Source: Candidatus Alkanophagales archaeon
GTDB taxonomy: Archaea; Halobacteriota; Syntropharchaeia; Alkanophagales; B39-G2
Length of the DNA: 14,185 nucleotides
Assembly (NCBI GenBank): GCA_003661185.1
Contig: QMVQ01000017.1
Location: 1-14,185 of the forward strand
Reading direction: 5' to 3'
Below are positions 1 through 7,261 of this stretch, one piece after another. The position numbers were made by a program, and so were the translations under genes. Position 1 is the stretch's first letter. Each line of letters begins with the position of its first letter. The notes below the pieces were generated by a model. That model searched no databases. It had not been told where the DNA came from and saw only the letters and a list, made by a program, of their open reading frames with translations.

Positions 1-41
1 AAAAAGATTAACAACAACCCTAATAAGAGCACTTTCTTCAT
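1..41 (-). CDS. N-terminus of an exported or membrane-anchored protein (partial)
   Basis: Only the first 13 codons lie in the window; the gene runs off the left edge. The ATG at 41-39 opens MKKVLLLGLLLIF, two lysines followed by an unbroken leucine-rich stretch, the shape of a signal peptide or N-terminal membrane anchor. The start is supported by a near-perfect Shine-Dalgarno sequence AAGGAGGTGA about four bases upstream, the strongest in the window. The gene is divergent from the methanogenesis marker 8 gene, so the roughly 90 bases between them must hold both promoters. Nothing can be said about function from the part visible. Confidence 0.7.
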   Translation of the reverse strand, partial: MKKVLLLGLLLIF

Positions 42-44
42 AGA

Positions 45-54
45 TTCACCTCCT
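45..54 (-). promoter_or_regulatory. Strong Shine-Dalgarno site of the left-edge gene
   Basis: Reading the minus strand, AAGGAGGTGA is followed by four bases and then the ATG at 41. It is close to a full anti-Shine-Dalgarno complement and is the main reason for calling the short partial gene real. Confidence 0.7.
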
Positions 55-85
55 TCTTGCTAACGCATCTGAATTGGCGGTTCAG

Positions 86-97
86 CATAAATAACTT
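86..97 (+). promoter_or_regulatory. Candidate TATA box for the marker 8 gene
   Basis: The AT-rich stretch around CATAAATAACTT is the only TATA-like element between the two divergent genes on this side. From here an archaeal transcript would begin near position 115-125, close to the marker 8 Shine-Dalgarno sequence AGGTGA (120-125) that lies seven bases before the ATG at 133. If transcription starts a little earlier, the four-codon reading frame at 111-125 would be included in the leader. This is assigned from sequence and spacing only. Confidence 0.35.
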
Positions 98-110
98 ATG
101 GAGGATACTA

Positions 111-125
111 ATGGACTTTAGGTGA
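111..125 (+). other. Four-codon upstream reading frame (MDFR) before the marker 8 gene
   Basis: ATG GAC TTT AGG TGA lies eight bases before the marker 8 start and has its own GGAGG at 100-104, six bases upstream of its ATG. Its last codons and stop overlap the AGGTGA that serves as Shine-Dalgarno for the main gene, so a ribosome finishing here would sit on the next ribosome binding site. It may be a leader peptide, a means of translational coupling, or chance. Whether it lies within the transcript is unknown. Confidence 0.25.
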
Positions 126-132
126 AAGAATA

Positions 133-1002
133 ATGAGCAGACATGTTATAGAGGCGAGTGGTAAAACGAGGATAGTCATAGAAAACGGGGAGATAAAGGA
201 AATTGAAGAGCCAAAGCTTGAATATTGCCCAGTTCAAGACATTCTTCTTGGTGTCAAGCGGATAAGCGTCGAGACGATTAGGCGGGGAGTGGCGCTGCGG
301 GTCGAGCGTTTCGGGATGTGCACGCCACGCCGCGTCATCGAGCTCGACGACGACCTCGTGGCGTTCGGCGCCTCCGAGATTTTCAGCAGCGCCGTGCGTT
401 CGGGGCTGCTCGACGCCGTCGTGCAGGTCTGCGACGGCGCCGGCACCGTCGTCGCCGCCGACTCTCGTGTCGTTCAGGGCATCGGCGGCGCGATGTCCGG
501 GCTCGCCGAGACGTCGCCCATCCCCGAGGTCATCAGAAAGCTTAAGACAAAAGGCAGCATCATTCTCGATGAGGCGAACGCAACGATAGACCAGGCAAAA
601 GGCTTAGAACTCGCGTTCGAGAAGTACGACAACGTAGGCGTCACTGTCTGTAACCTCGATGATGCGAAGCGGTGTAGAGAGGTGGAAGCTGCGAAGCAAG
701 CTGCCGGCGAAAAGAAAAGTGCGGTGCTCTTCGGCGTGCACGTCACCGGGATGAGCGAGGCAGAGGCTAAGAAGTTTATGGAACTTGTGGACCTCGTGAC
801 GGCATGCGCCTCCAAGCACGTGAGACACCTCGCAAGCAATGCTCTCCTCCAGTTGGGCGTCGCAGTTCCCATTTTCGTGCTTTCGGAGAAAGGTAAAGAA
901 GTAGCCTTAAACAGAATAAAGCACATAAAGAGACAAATTTTGATAAAAACGGGTGAGCTACCGGAGTTGCCAGAGGGGCGTCAACCGAGACCTCTTCTCT
1001 AA
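133..1002 (+). CDS. Methanogenesis marker protein 8 (DUF2099 family)
   Basis: A 289-residue protein matching the methanogenesis marker 8 family, found nearly universally in methanogens and in their methane- and alkane-oxidising relatives and of unknown biochemical role. Family features visible are the N-terminal HVIEASGKTRIVIENG, YCP (31-33), FGMCTPRRVI (60-69), VCDGAGTVV (99-107), QGIGGAMSGLAETSPIPEVI (115-134) and HVTGMSEAEA (203-212) ahead of the TACASKHVR segment (223-231). Cys32, 63, 100 and 225 lie in these conserved segments and could bind a metal or cluster, which is inference. Length is normal for the family. The ATG at 133 has AGGTGA seven bases upstream. The stop overlaps that of the convergent SIS gene by four bases. 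By hand count, bases 301-540 are about 70% GC, against about 41% for 121-240 and 47% for 541-600, a striking mosaic in one intact gene. Confidence 0.9.
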   Translation: MSRHVIEASGKTRIVIENGEIKEIEEPKLEYCPVQDILLGVKRISVETIRRGVALRVERFGMCTPRRVIELDDDLVAFGASEIFSSAVRSGLLDAVVQVCDGAGTVVAADSRVVQGIGGAMSGLAETSPIPEVIRKLKTKGSIILDEANATIDQAKGLELAFEKYDNVGVTVCNLDDAKRCREVEAAKQAAGEKKSAVLFGVHVTGMSEAEAKKFMELVDLVTACASKHVRHLASNALLQLGVAVPIFVLSEKGKEVALNRIKHIKRQILIKTGELPELPEGRQPRPLL

Positions 1003-2108
1003 TGTGTGACGGAGTGGTACCAGCTCATCACGTATTCGGGGAGCTTGAAGCCCCGCTTGTAGAGACGCTTCACGAGCTTCAACGGCAACGGGCTCAGGAG
1101 GAACGCCGCCCGCTCGTAGAACTCTACAGGCGATGCCCTTATCATGAAGCTTTCGGTCATTTCTGAAAGTGTTGAGCGTCTGCCCACGATGGAGTAGGTG
1201 TATGCGCCGAAGGCTTTGAACTCTTCACACCATTTTAGGACGGGGTCGGTCTCGCCGCTCCATGAGATGGAAATGAGGATATCGCCCGCCCGCGGCTTCG
1301 GCGCCAGCGGTCCTGCGAGGTAAGCTTCGTCACCGATCGCTCGCTTCACGTGCTGCAACCGTATCACCGTCATTCTCGCCACTTTCCTTGCCGGTCCGAG
1401 TCCGCCGATGATGACGTGTCCACGACGCTCCATCTTCTCGATGAGACACTCGTGCGGCTCTGACGTCACGTATTCGTCAATCAGCCGCCCCACCACCCGC
1501 ATCTCTTCTTCCATTTTCCTGAAGACCGCTTGAGCGTCTAACCCCTCGTTTATCGCCTCCTTCGTCTTCTGCATCAGGAGCATGCTCCCCAGCTCGTAAA
1601 TGTCGTTCATGATTCCATGCTTTAGAAACTCCTCGGCGCTATTCGGCGCCTTCTCACGTCCTTTAAGCTCGATAACCGTGCCGAAGTCCTTCTCGTTAAC
1701 TCTACCTATCGAAGATTTTGTGTTTGAAACGATGGCGTCAATCGTGAATTTTTCGCTCCCGGTCCCTTCTATGTATTTAATAAGCTGCTCCACAGTCCTT
1801 TTCGGAATCGAAGTCTCGCCGCTCCCGGAATTGACGACCAAAGCTATCCTGTCGTATTCCTTTTCAAGAATCGGCGCCGCCTCCTCGATGTTCCGCCCCG
1901 GAAAGTCTATGTCGTCTATCGTCTTTACTTCCTTGCGTATTTGACCCAACCCGATGTAGAGGGCGCACTGCGAACGCCCCTCGCCGACGGGGATTAAGCA
2001 GTCCGCCGCCGCGATGTCTTCGTAGAACCTCGCAAACTCGTCCCGCCGAACGCACATCACGTTCTCAAATATTGTGTTTATATATTGCTCCTCTTTACAG
2101 ACTCTCAT
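999..2108 (-). CDS. Tandem-SIS-domain phosphosugar-binding protein
   Basis: The protein carries two SIS (sugar isomerase) domains in tandem, a layout used by phosphosugar isomerases and by the isomerase half of glucosamine-6-phosphate synthase. Counting from the earliest possible start (TTG at 2159), the first domain begins near IPVGEGRSQ (56-64) with a phosphate-binding loop VNSGSGETS (109-117). The second begins near VIIGGLGPARKVA (249-261) with its loop ISWSGETD (298-305). Both Ser/Thr-rich loops look intact, so substrate binding is likely. No glutaminase or DNA-binding domain is attached. The start is uncertain: I chose the ATG at 2108; a TTG lies upstream at 2159 and an ATG at 2057, the latter about 26 bases downstream of a TATATAAA sequence and so able to be a leaderless start. 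It follows the kinase gene on the same strand after 114 bases and may be co-transcribed. Substrate and reaction cannot be read from the sequence. Confidence 0.8.
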   Translation of the reverse strand: MRVCKEEQYINTIFENVMCVRRDEFARFYEDIAAADCLIPVGEGRSQCALYIGLGQIRKEVKTIDDIDFPGRNIEEAAPILEKEYDRIALVVNSGSGETSIPKRTVEQLIKYIEGTGSEKFTIDAIVSNTKSSIGRVNEKDFGTVIELKGREKAPNSAEEFLKHGIMNDIYELGSMLLMQKTKEAINEGLDAQAVFRKMEEEMRVVGRLIDEYVTSEPHECLIEKMERRGHVIIGGLGPARKVARMTVIRLQHVKRAIGDEAYLAGPLAPKPRAGDILISISWSGETDPVLKWCEEFKAFGAYTYSIVGRRSTLSEMTESFMIRASPVEFYERAAFLLSPLPLKLVKRLYKRGFKLPEYVMSWYHSVTH

Positions 2109-2222
2109 CCCAGACTCACACAACTGCCTCTTATTTATGAAATTTTCGGTTTTTCTCAAATAAATCTACTGCGAAAACTCAACAGCGTCTCTCTTAGCTA
2201 CGTTCTTCTTTGCGAGCGACAA

Positions 2223-3308
2223 TCAATCCTTGAAATACTCGTTCACTCCGCTTAGCTCGAATTTTTCTGCGGCAAGCACGTTCCGTATAAACCTGAATAT
2301 TTTCATGCGCACCTCGGTCGAGATGTGAGGATACCAAAGCGGTGATGCTATCACAAGCCCTCTAAAGGCGTAAAACGGCTGTATCACCTCTAAAAGTCCC
2401 TCGTCTCCAGTTCGCTCCAAATACTTTTCGAAAAACACGTCGAAAAGCTTTTTAAACTCCTTTTCGAGCTTGCCGTATTTTAAGAGCGAGCAGAAAATAT
2501 AGTTTATGGTCATGGAGGAGACGTCGTCGGCGGCTTCGCCCCACTCGCCCCTGCTCCTGTCGAGGACTGTGAAATCTGTGCCTTGGCGGAAAAGCACGTT
2601 CCATGGATGAAAATCACCATGAACAACGCAAACCCTATGCGTTTTTTTCCTCAACCGCCACCGCCACTCCACGCAAATCTTCTCCAGCTCTAAAAAATCG
2701 TCTTCGGACATGAAGTCGAGGCAGCTCGTGCCGTCTGCGAAATAGCTGTCGACAAGTCCGAAGATGCATTCACCATGCCCAACAAGCTCTCTTACACGCC
2801 TGACATAGAGCGCTCTGTGCTGCTCGCCCCCCCTCTCAGCGTGTATTTCCGCAAGGTATTCTGCGAGCGCCGCTGCCCGCTGTTCATCGAGCGGTCTAAG
2901 CCCTTCCTTGCTTATCCTTTCCAGGTCTTTGTAATATTCCACCCCCTCCGCCTTTTCGCAGAGCAAAAAGAATTCGGCGGCATCGCTTACTGACTTTAAA
3001 GAGCCGTCATGTGCGAAATACCCGACGTCGAGCGCCCGGACGTGCTTCCGTAGCTTGTTGAAAGCGGAATACTGCCAGAGGAGGACTTGAGCTCTGTCGG
3101 CGAAGTGCTCGTGCCCGAACTGGTCGCCCCGCATCGAGGACAGCACCGCCTCAGTTTTTTTGCCCTGCACCTCGAAGACGACGAGGTAGGGCTTGCCATA
3201 GCCGAAGCCCTTTAGTTCTTGCTCACCCTGCGGTGCGAGTTCGCCCACTCTCACTACATCCACGCTCGCTCCAAACTTCCTCTTTAAATATTTGTGTATC
3301 TCCTCCAT
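2223..3308 (-). CDS. Aminoglycoside-phosphotransferase-fold small-molecule kinase
   Basis: A 361-residue protein with the C-lobe hallmarks of the APH/choline-kinase superfamily: the Brenner motif VVHGDFHPWNVLF (228-240) with catalytic Asp232 and Asn237, then the metal-binding Asp250 in TVLDRSRGEWGEAADDVS (247-264). The N-lobe is less typical, with a conserved-looking block GDQFGHEHFADRAQVLLWQY (61-80) in place of an obvious glycine-rich loop. Members phosphorylate hydroxyls of sugars, choline, amino acids or antibiotics; the substrate here is unknown, and drug resistance should not be assumed in an anaerobic archaeon. The ATG at 3308 has a purine-rich GGGGGATGAGG upstream and starts 20 bases after the hisI stop, so it is probably the last or next-to-last gene of the nrdH-nrdD unit. 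The tandem-SIS gene follows it. Confidence 0.8.
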   Translation of the reverse strand: MEEIHKYLKRKFGASVDVVRVGELAPQGEQELKGFGYGKPYLVVFEVQGKKTEAVLSSMRGDQFGHEHFADRAQVLLWQYSAFNKLRKHVRALDVGYFAHDGSLKSVSDAAEFFLLCEKAEGVEYYKDLERISKEGLRPLDEQRAAALAEYLAEIHAERGGEQHRALYVRRVRELVGHGECIFGLVDSYFADGTSCLDFMSEDDFLELEKICVEWRWRLRKKTHRVCVVHGDFHPWNVLFRQGTDFTVLDRSRGEWGEAADDVSSMTINYIFCSLLKYGKLEKEFKKLFDVFFEKYLERTGDEGLLEVIQPFYAFRGLVIASPLWYPHISTEVRMKIFRFIRNVLAAEKFELSGVNEYFKD

Positions 3309-3328
3309 CGCCTCATCCCCCTCTGGAT

Positions 3329-3766
3329 TTATTGTCCTGCAGCTCGACGGCGAACTCCGCCTCGTCCCGTGCCATACTTTTCCTCAGGCTCAAAAACCTT
3401 CTTGCCCACGACTTTGCCGTTAAGCGTTCTGAAGAAGCAGGAGCGATAACCGGTGTGGCAAGCGCCGCCGACCTGTTCGACCTTCAGGAGCAAAGCGTCG
3501 CCGTCGCAGTCCACTAAAATCTCTCTTACGATTTGCAGGTGCCCTGAAGTTTCGCCCTTTTTCCAGAGCTTCTTACGACTCCGGCTCCAGTAGTGGGCGA
3601 CGCCCGTCTCTAACGTCTTCTCTAAAGCCTCCCTATTCATGTGCGCTAGCATCAGAACCTCTCCAGTCTTGTAATCTTGCGCTATTGCATGTATCAGCAA
3701 ATCTTCCCCCTCCCGCTCCCGCTCCCATCTCAACTCAATTTTCCGCTCCGGTTCTTTCTCAGCCAT
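3329..3766 (-). CDS. hisI: Phosphoribosyl-AMP cyclohydrolase
   Basis: HisI opens the adenine ring of phosphoribosyl-AMP to give ProFAR in the third step of histidine synthesis, in the cytoplasm. The signature [20 protein letters not shown] (85-104) is present: Asp86, Asp88 and Asp90 match the magnesium ligands and Cys87, Cys103 and Cys110 the zinc ligands known for the family. The fold's [14 protein letters not shown] (42-55) and [18 protein letters not shown] (59-76) are also intact. At 145 residues it is a stand-alone cyclohydrolase without the HisE pyrophosphohydrolase domain found in fused HisIE. The start ATG at 3766 lies one base beyond the glycosyltransferase stop, with GGAGG about eight bases upstream inside that gene, so translation is probably coupled. 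No other his biosynthesis gene lies in the window, so this copy sits away from a his operon, as is common in archaea. Confidence 0.95.
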   Translation of the reverse strand: MAEKEPERKIELRWEREREGEDLLIHAIAQDYKTGEVLMLAHMNREALEKTLETGVAHYWSRSRKKLWKKGETSGHLQIVREILVDCDGDALLLKVEQVGGACHTGYRSCFFRTLNGKVVGKKVFEPEEKYGTGRGGVRRRAAGQ

Positions 3767-3767
3767 G

Positions 3768-4688
3768 CTACCGCCTCCTCAAGACGCTCATCACTTCCCT
3801 CTGCAAAGCGACCATCATGTCGCCGAGCAGCCCGAACACGAGGAACTGGATGCCCGAAGTTATCAAAAGCGCAGTGAGTACGGCGAGAGGCACGTGCGTT
3901 ACTCCCCTAAGCCACTCCATCACCACATACGTGCCAGTGAGGAGTCCCGCGATTATGAATGCGGTGCCCAGGACTCCGAAGTAAAAGATGGGATTGTAGG
4001 TGCGTGCGAGTATGTAGATTGTGTATGCGATGCGGAAGCCGTCGCGCAGCGGGCTCAGCTTCGTCCTCCCCCGCCGCACGCCGTAGGTTATCGGCACTTC
4101 TTTTATTCGGAAGCCCTTCTTCACACACTCTATCGTCATCTCCGCCTCTACCTCAAAGCCAGGCTTCTTCAGCTCTATGCCCTCAATACACTCTCTGGTG
4201 AGCGCTCGGTAGCCTGAGAGTATGTCCCGCAGGCGAATTCCGTAGCCGAAGCCGAAAATCCTGTTTATAATCTTGTTCCCAAGCCAGTTTAGGCGGCGGA
4301 ATGCTCCTTTGTGGGCGATGCGGCTTCCGATAACGTGGTCGGCATCGCCATCGAATATCGGTTTTAGAAGTTGCTCAACCTCGCTTGGAGAATACGTGCC
4401 GTCGCCATCTATCATGACGATGACAGCAGCGTCCGTCTCCTCCAGGATTATGCGAAATGCCTGAATTATCGCAGCACCTTTGCCCTTCTCCTCCTGTATG
4501 ACGACTTTTGCACCTTCGCCCCTTGCGATTTCAACGGTGCGGTCTGTGCTTCCTCCATCTATGACGAGGATGTTGTCGTAGCCCATGCTCTTAAACTCCC
4601 TGACGATGTCGCCGATGGACTGTTCCTCGTTGAGCGTTGGTATCAAAATGCAGACTTTTTGACGCTCTCCTGCTTTCTGGCGCTCCAT
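3768..4688 (-). CDS. aglJ: GT2 family dolichyl-phosphate glycosyltransferase, AglJ-like
   Basis: A 306-residue family 2 glycosyltransferase. The N-terminal GT-A domain has [16 protein letters not shown] (14-29), [11 protein letters not shown] (41-51), the GKGAA loop (69-73) and the metal-binding DGDG (94-97), with [11 protein letters not shown] (155-165) further on. Two C-terminal membrane segments (about 234-257 and 268-289) anchor it. The segments VIGSR, NPIFYFG and [16 protein letters not shown] agree closely with AglJ of Haloferax, which loads the first sugar onto dolichol phosphate for N-glycosylation of S-layer proteins. The role therefore is probably the first step of lipid-linked oligosaccharide assembly on the cytoplasmic face of the membrane; the donor sugar cannot be told. 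It begins one base after the nrdD stop and ends one base before hisI, with no strong Shine-Dalgarno of its own, which suggests coupling to nrdD. A DPM1-like dolichol-phosphate mannose synthase is the main alternative. Confidence 0.85.
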   Translation of the reverse strand: MERQKAGERQKVCILIPTLNEEQSIGDIVREFKSMGYDNILVIDGGSTDRTVEIARGEGAKVVIQEEKGKGAAIIQAFRIILEETDAAVIVMIDGDGTYSPSEVEQLLKPIFDGDADHVIGSRIAHKGAFRRLNWLGNKIINRIFGFGYGIRLRDILSGYRALTRECIEGIELKKPGFEVEAEMTIECVKKGFRIKEVPITYGVRRGRTKLSPLRDGFRIAYTIYILARTYNPIFYFGVLGTAFIIAGLLTGTYVVMEWLRGVTHVPLAVLTALLITSGIQFLVFGLLGDMMVALQREVMSVLRRR

Positions 4689-4689
4689 T

Positions 4690-6996
4690 TTACCGGATAT
4701 CGTTGGCGGAATACCTCTTTCTATCCAGCAGCTCCCGCTTCTTCCCCTCGTTCCAACCGCTCACCGCTTGCACGTAGCCCGTGATTCGGGAGAGGTAATC
4801 TACATTCTCAGAGCCACAATTCGGGCATTTGTCGTGGAGCCCGGGTGCGACGTGGAAGTCGTCCATACAGACTGTCAGGTCTTTCGTGAAAGCAAAGTAG
4901 CCAATTTGCGTGTTCTTGGCGATTTTCATGGCAAGGCGTTTTATGCCCTGCGGGTCGGGGTAGCTCTCGCCCATGAAGATGTGGAATATATTACCGCCAT
5001 CCACAATAGGGAAGAAAATATGTTCAATTTTTATGCGATCTGTCAGCGGAATATCCGCAGACGGTGGGACGTGCGTGCCGTTCGTGTAGTAAATGGGGAG
5101 GTCTCTCGTCTTTTCGATGAGCGCCAATGCCCTTTCGACATCGCCTTTAACAACTTTTATTGCTTTCTCTCTCGTTCCTTCATGCAGAAGGTCTGCAACT
5201 GCGAAACGCTGAGCGCAGCTCTCGGCAGGCGTCCTCGCAAGACGGATGTTCATGTCGTGTCGCCGGCATAACTCCTTGGCGTAAAGCTCCATCTCAGTCA
5301 TCGCTCTAACAGCGAGACGCAATGCCTCTTCGGACTCGTGCATCTGCTTCCCGGTGTGGTATTGCACCATGTCGTTGATGCCGACGACGCCTATAATGAA
5401 GACGAGGTCGTCCAGATACGTGGCTACTTCGCCCTTCTCACCGGTCACGGGGTCTTTAGGGCGTTGCGTGAGGAATGGCATCCGGTTATTTTTCATAATG
5501 TAGTCCATCCACTGCCGCTTCACCTTAAAGACCTCGACGGCGAGGTCCATCATGCGTTTCAGCTCTTTAAACAGCTGTTCGTCATCGTGCTCCGCCCTGT
5601 ATGCAGCTCTCGGACAATTTATGGTCACAACCTGCCAGCCGCCCATCGAGAAGTGCTTGCCATTGCGGAAATGGACCTTATCAAGGAAGTCTTCATCGTC
5701 GGGTGACGTCACGAAGTTATATGCGCAGCACTGGTAGCAGGAGACGCCCTCGCCGCCGCCCCGGTACTCAGGCATCTCGTTGTCGAAGTAAGGCGTGCCG
5801 AACTTCGCCGTAAGCTCGAAAGCTAAGTCATAAAGCTCGTCGTAAGTCGGAAGCTCAGGGTGCTTCTCGTCAAACTCCCGAACCCAGTCGTCAGGCTCCA
5901 GAAAATCCTTTTTGAGTGCGATTTCAGGCTTTGGGAAGTTAAAAGGCTTACCCCAGTAGTCGCCTTCGAGCATGACCTCCATGAGCGCCTTGAAGGTGAG
6001 GCGAACCTCCCGCTCGAACTCGCCGTAAGTGCGGAGCGGCGCCTGCTTACCATCCCAGATGCACCCCTTGTAAACAACTGGAACAGCTCGCCAGATTTTC
6101 GGGACGCCGGGCGTGAGCTGAACCGAGCTGAACACGAGCTGCCCGCCACGAGCGACTTGCATTTGCGTCATCTCGAACACGAACATCTGCATCAGCTGCT
6201 TTATCTCCTCGTAGCTCAGACCCTCGAAATAGGGAGCAAGGAACGTCAGGAAGTTGAAATAACCCTGACCGCCGGCGCAGTTCGTTTGTGCCGCCCCTAA
6301 AACCTTGACCGCATGCAAAACCGCAACCTCCGGCTTCTTTGCAGGGCCGGCGACGGACGCCTTCACTCCAGTGCCGTCAGGCATGAGCCCGTAGTAGAAG
6401 AAATAGCGGAGGTCATGGTCCATGCAAAATGGGCGAGTCCCGAAATATTCGAGGTCGTGAATGTGGATATCCCCACTCAGATGGGCGTCGGCGAGGTGCT
6501 GAGGCATCAGCAGCAAATACTGCTCCTTGCAGATTTTGTCTGCCTTTTTCTTATGCGAAGTCTCGGCATTCTCCTGCAAATTTGCGTTCTCTTTTGCCTC
6601 GAAGCCCTCGCCGATGTCGATAAGATGTGCGTCATAGACGGGCGTGCCAACCCGCGTGCAGATGTTCTTCCACTCAGTTGCCGCATACTCCTCAAGCAGA
6701 ATCATGTTCACGATTTCCCGAATGAGCGCACTTGAGAGGTTCTTAGTGACGCCCATTGCCAGAATTCTCTTTTCAGCCTTAGCCGCAATCTCACGGGCAG
6801 TCGCCTCATCTATTGGTGGAATGCCATAAAACTTCTCACTTAGCTCGGTCTCCCTGAGGAGTTGCCTTATTATTGCGTCTTTGTCCCATTCGAGGATGTG
6901 CCCGTCGCTTGTTCTAACTTTGGGGAGGCGGAGCTTAACCCCACTCAGCGTCGTCTGCACGATGTTATTTTTACGTTTTACAGCCGTCTCATGCAC
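4690..6996 (-). CDS. nrdD: Anaerobic (class III) ribonucleoside-triphosphate reductase
   Basis: NrdD makes deoxyribonucleotides from NTPs using a glycyl radical installed by the radical-SAM activase NrdG, which is not in the window. Numbering the longest frame (777 codons, from 7023), an ATP-cone lies at about 33-125 (LPKVRTSDGHILEWD onwards), the catalytic barrel follows with NCAGGQGYFNF (248-258) and TINCPRAAY (467-475), and the glycyl radical site is RITGY (746-750, Gly749) near the C-terminus. The C-terminal zinc site normally has two CxxC pairs. Here the second is intact (CPNC, 733-736) but the first reads CMDDFH (719-724), so one Cys is missing. The first ATG at 7023 lies deep in the redoxin gene. 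The GTG at 6996, which overlaps the end of that gene and follows AAGGGG, or the GTG at 6960 are likelier starts; I give 6996. The neighbouring redoxin probably supplies electrons. Confidence 0.95.
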   Translation of the reverse strand: MHETAVKRKNNIVQTTLSGVKLRLPKVRTSDGHILEWDKDAIIRQLLRETELSEKFYGIPPIDEATAREIAAKAEKRILAMGVTKNLSSALIREIVNMILLEEYAATEWKNICTRVGTPVYDAHLIDIGEGFEAKENANLQENAETSHKKKADKICKEQYLLLMPQHLADAHLSGDIHIHDLEYFGTRPFCMDHDLRYFFYYGLMPDGTGVKASVAGPAKKPEVAVLHAVKVLGAAQTNCAGGQGYFNFLTFLAPYFEGLSYEEIKQLMQMFVFEMTQMQVARGGQLVFSSVQLTPGVPKIWRAVPVVYKGCIWDGKQAPLRTYGEFEREVRLTFKALMEVMLEGDYWGKPFNFPKPEIALKKDFLEPDDWVREFDEKHPELPTYDELYDLAFELTAKFGTPYFDNEMPEYRGGGEGVSCYQCCAYNFVTSPDDEDFLDKVHFRNGKHFSMGGWQVVTINCPRAAYRAEHDDEQLFKELKRMMDLAVEVFKVKRQWMDYIMKNNRMPFLTQRPKDPVTGEKGEVATYLDDLVFIIGVVGINDMVQYHTGKQMHESEEALRLAVRAMTEMELYAKELCRRHDMNIRLARTPAESCAQRFAVADLLHEGTREKAIKVVKGDVERALALIEKTRDLPIYYTNGTHVPPSADIPLTDRIKIEHIFFPIVDGGNIFHIFMGESYPDPQGIKRLAMKIAKNTQIGYFAFTKDLTVCMDDFHVAPGLHDKCPNCGSENVDYLSRITGYVQAVSGWNEGKKRELLDRKRYSANDIR

Positions 6997-7261
6997 CCCC
7001 CTTAGCTTTAAAGTCCAAAGCATCTAAAATCCTCTTCTTTTTCAATTCCCCGCCTTCGAATATGTCGGCATACGTGAGGAATTTTTCGCCGACTTGAAGG
7101 ACGGGGGCGGTGAGCGTGAAGACGCCGTGCAACCGCAGCTCCGTGAGAGCCTCGGCGGTCGTCATGTCCACCTCCTCATAGCGGACGCCCTTAGCTGCGA
7201 GGAACTTTTTTAAAAGCTCACAATTAGGACAACGCTCCGTTGTGTAAACCCGCACCTTCAT
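6989..7261 (-). CDS. nrdH: NrdH/glutaredoxin-like redoxin
   Basis: A 90-residue thioredoxin-fold protein starting MKVRVYTTERCPNCELLKKF with a CPNC dithiol active site, followed by VRYEEVDM and a TAPVLQVG segment that holds the cis-proline of the fold (about residues 52-59). In Methanosarcina a redoxin of this kind, reduced by a ferredoxin:disulfide reductase, is the electron donor to class III NrdD. The gene order here, with nrdD overlapping its stop, fits the same role; that is inference. The ATG at 7261 is preferred over the GTG two codons upstream because AAGGAGG lies eight bases before it but only two before the GTG. It is the first gene of the packed minus-strand series and is divergent from the UPF0280 gene across about 70 bases. 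Confidence 0.85.
   Translation of the reverse strand: MKVRVYTTERCPNCELLKKFLAAKGVRYEEVDMTTAEALTELRLHGVFTLTAPVLQVGEKFLTYADIFEGGELKKKRILDALDFKAKGGA

Noticed and set aside
474..926. Long minus-strand open frame of 150 codons opposite the marker 8 gene
   Set aside because: It is antisense to a clearly conserved protein, has no family resemblance and arises from the GC-rich codon usage of the real gene.
4768..6735. Several plus-strand open frames of 120-167 codons opposite nrdD
   Set aside because: They lie entirely within a strongly conserved reductase gene on the other strand, show no motifs and lack ribosome binding sites.
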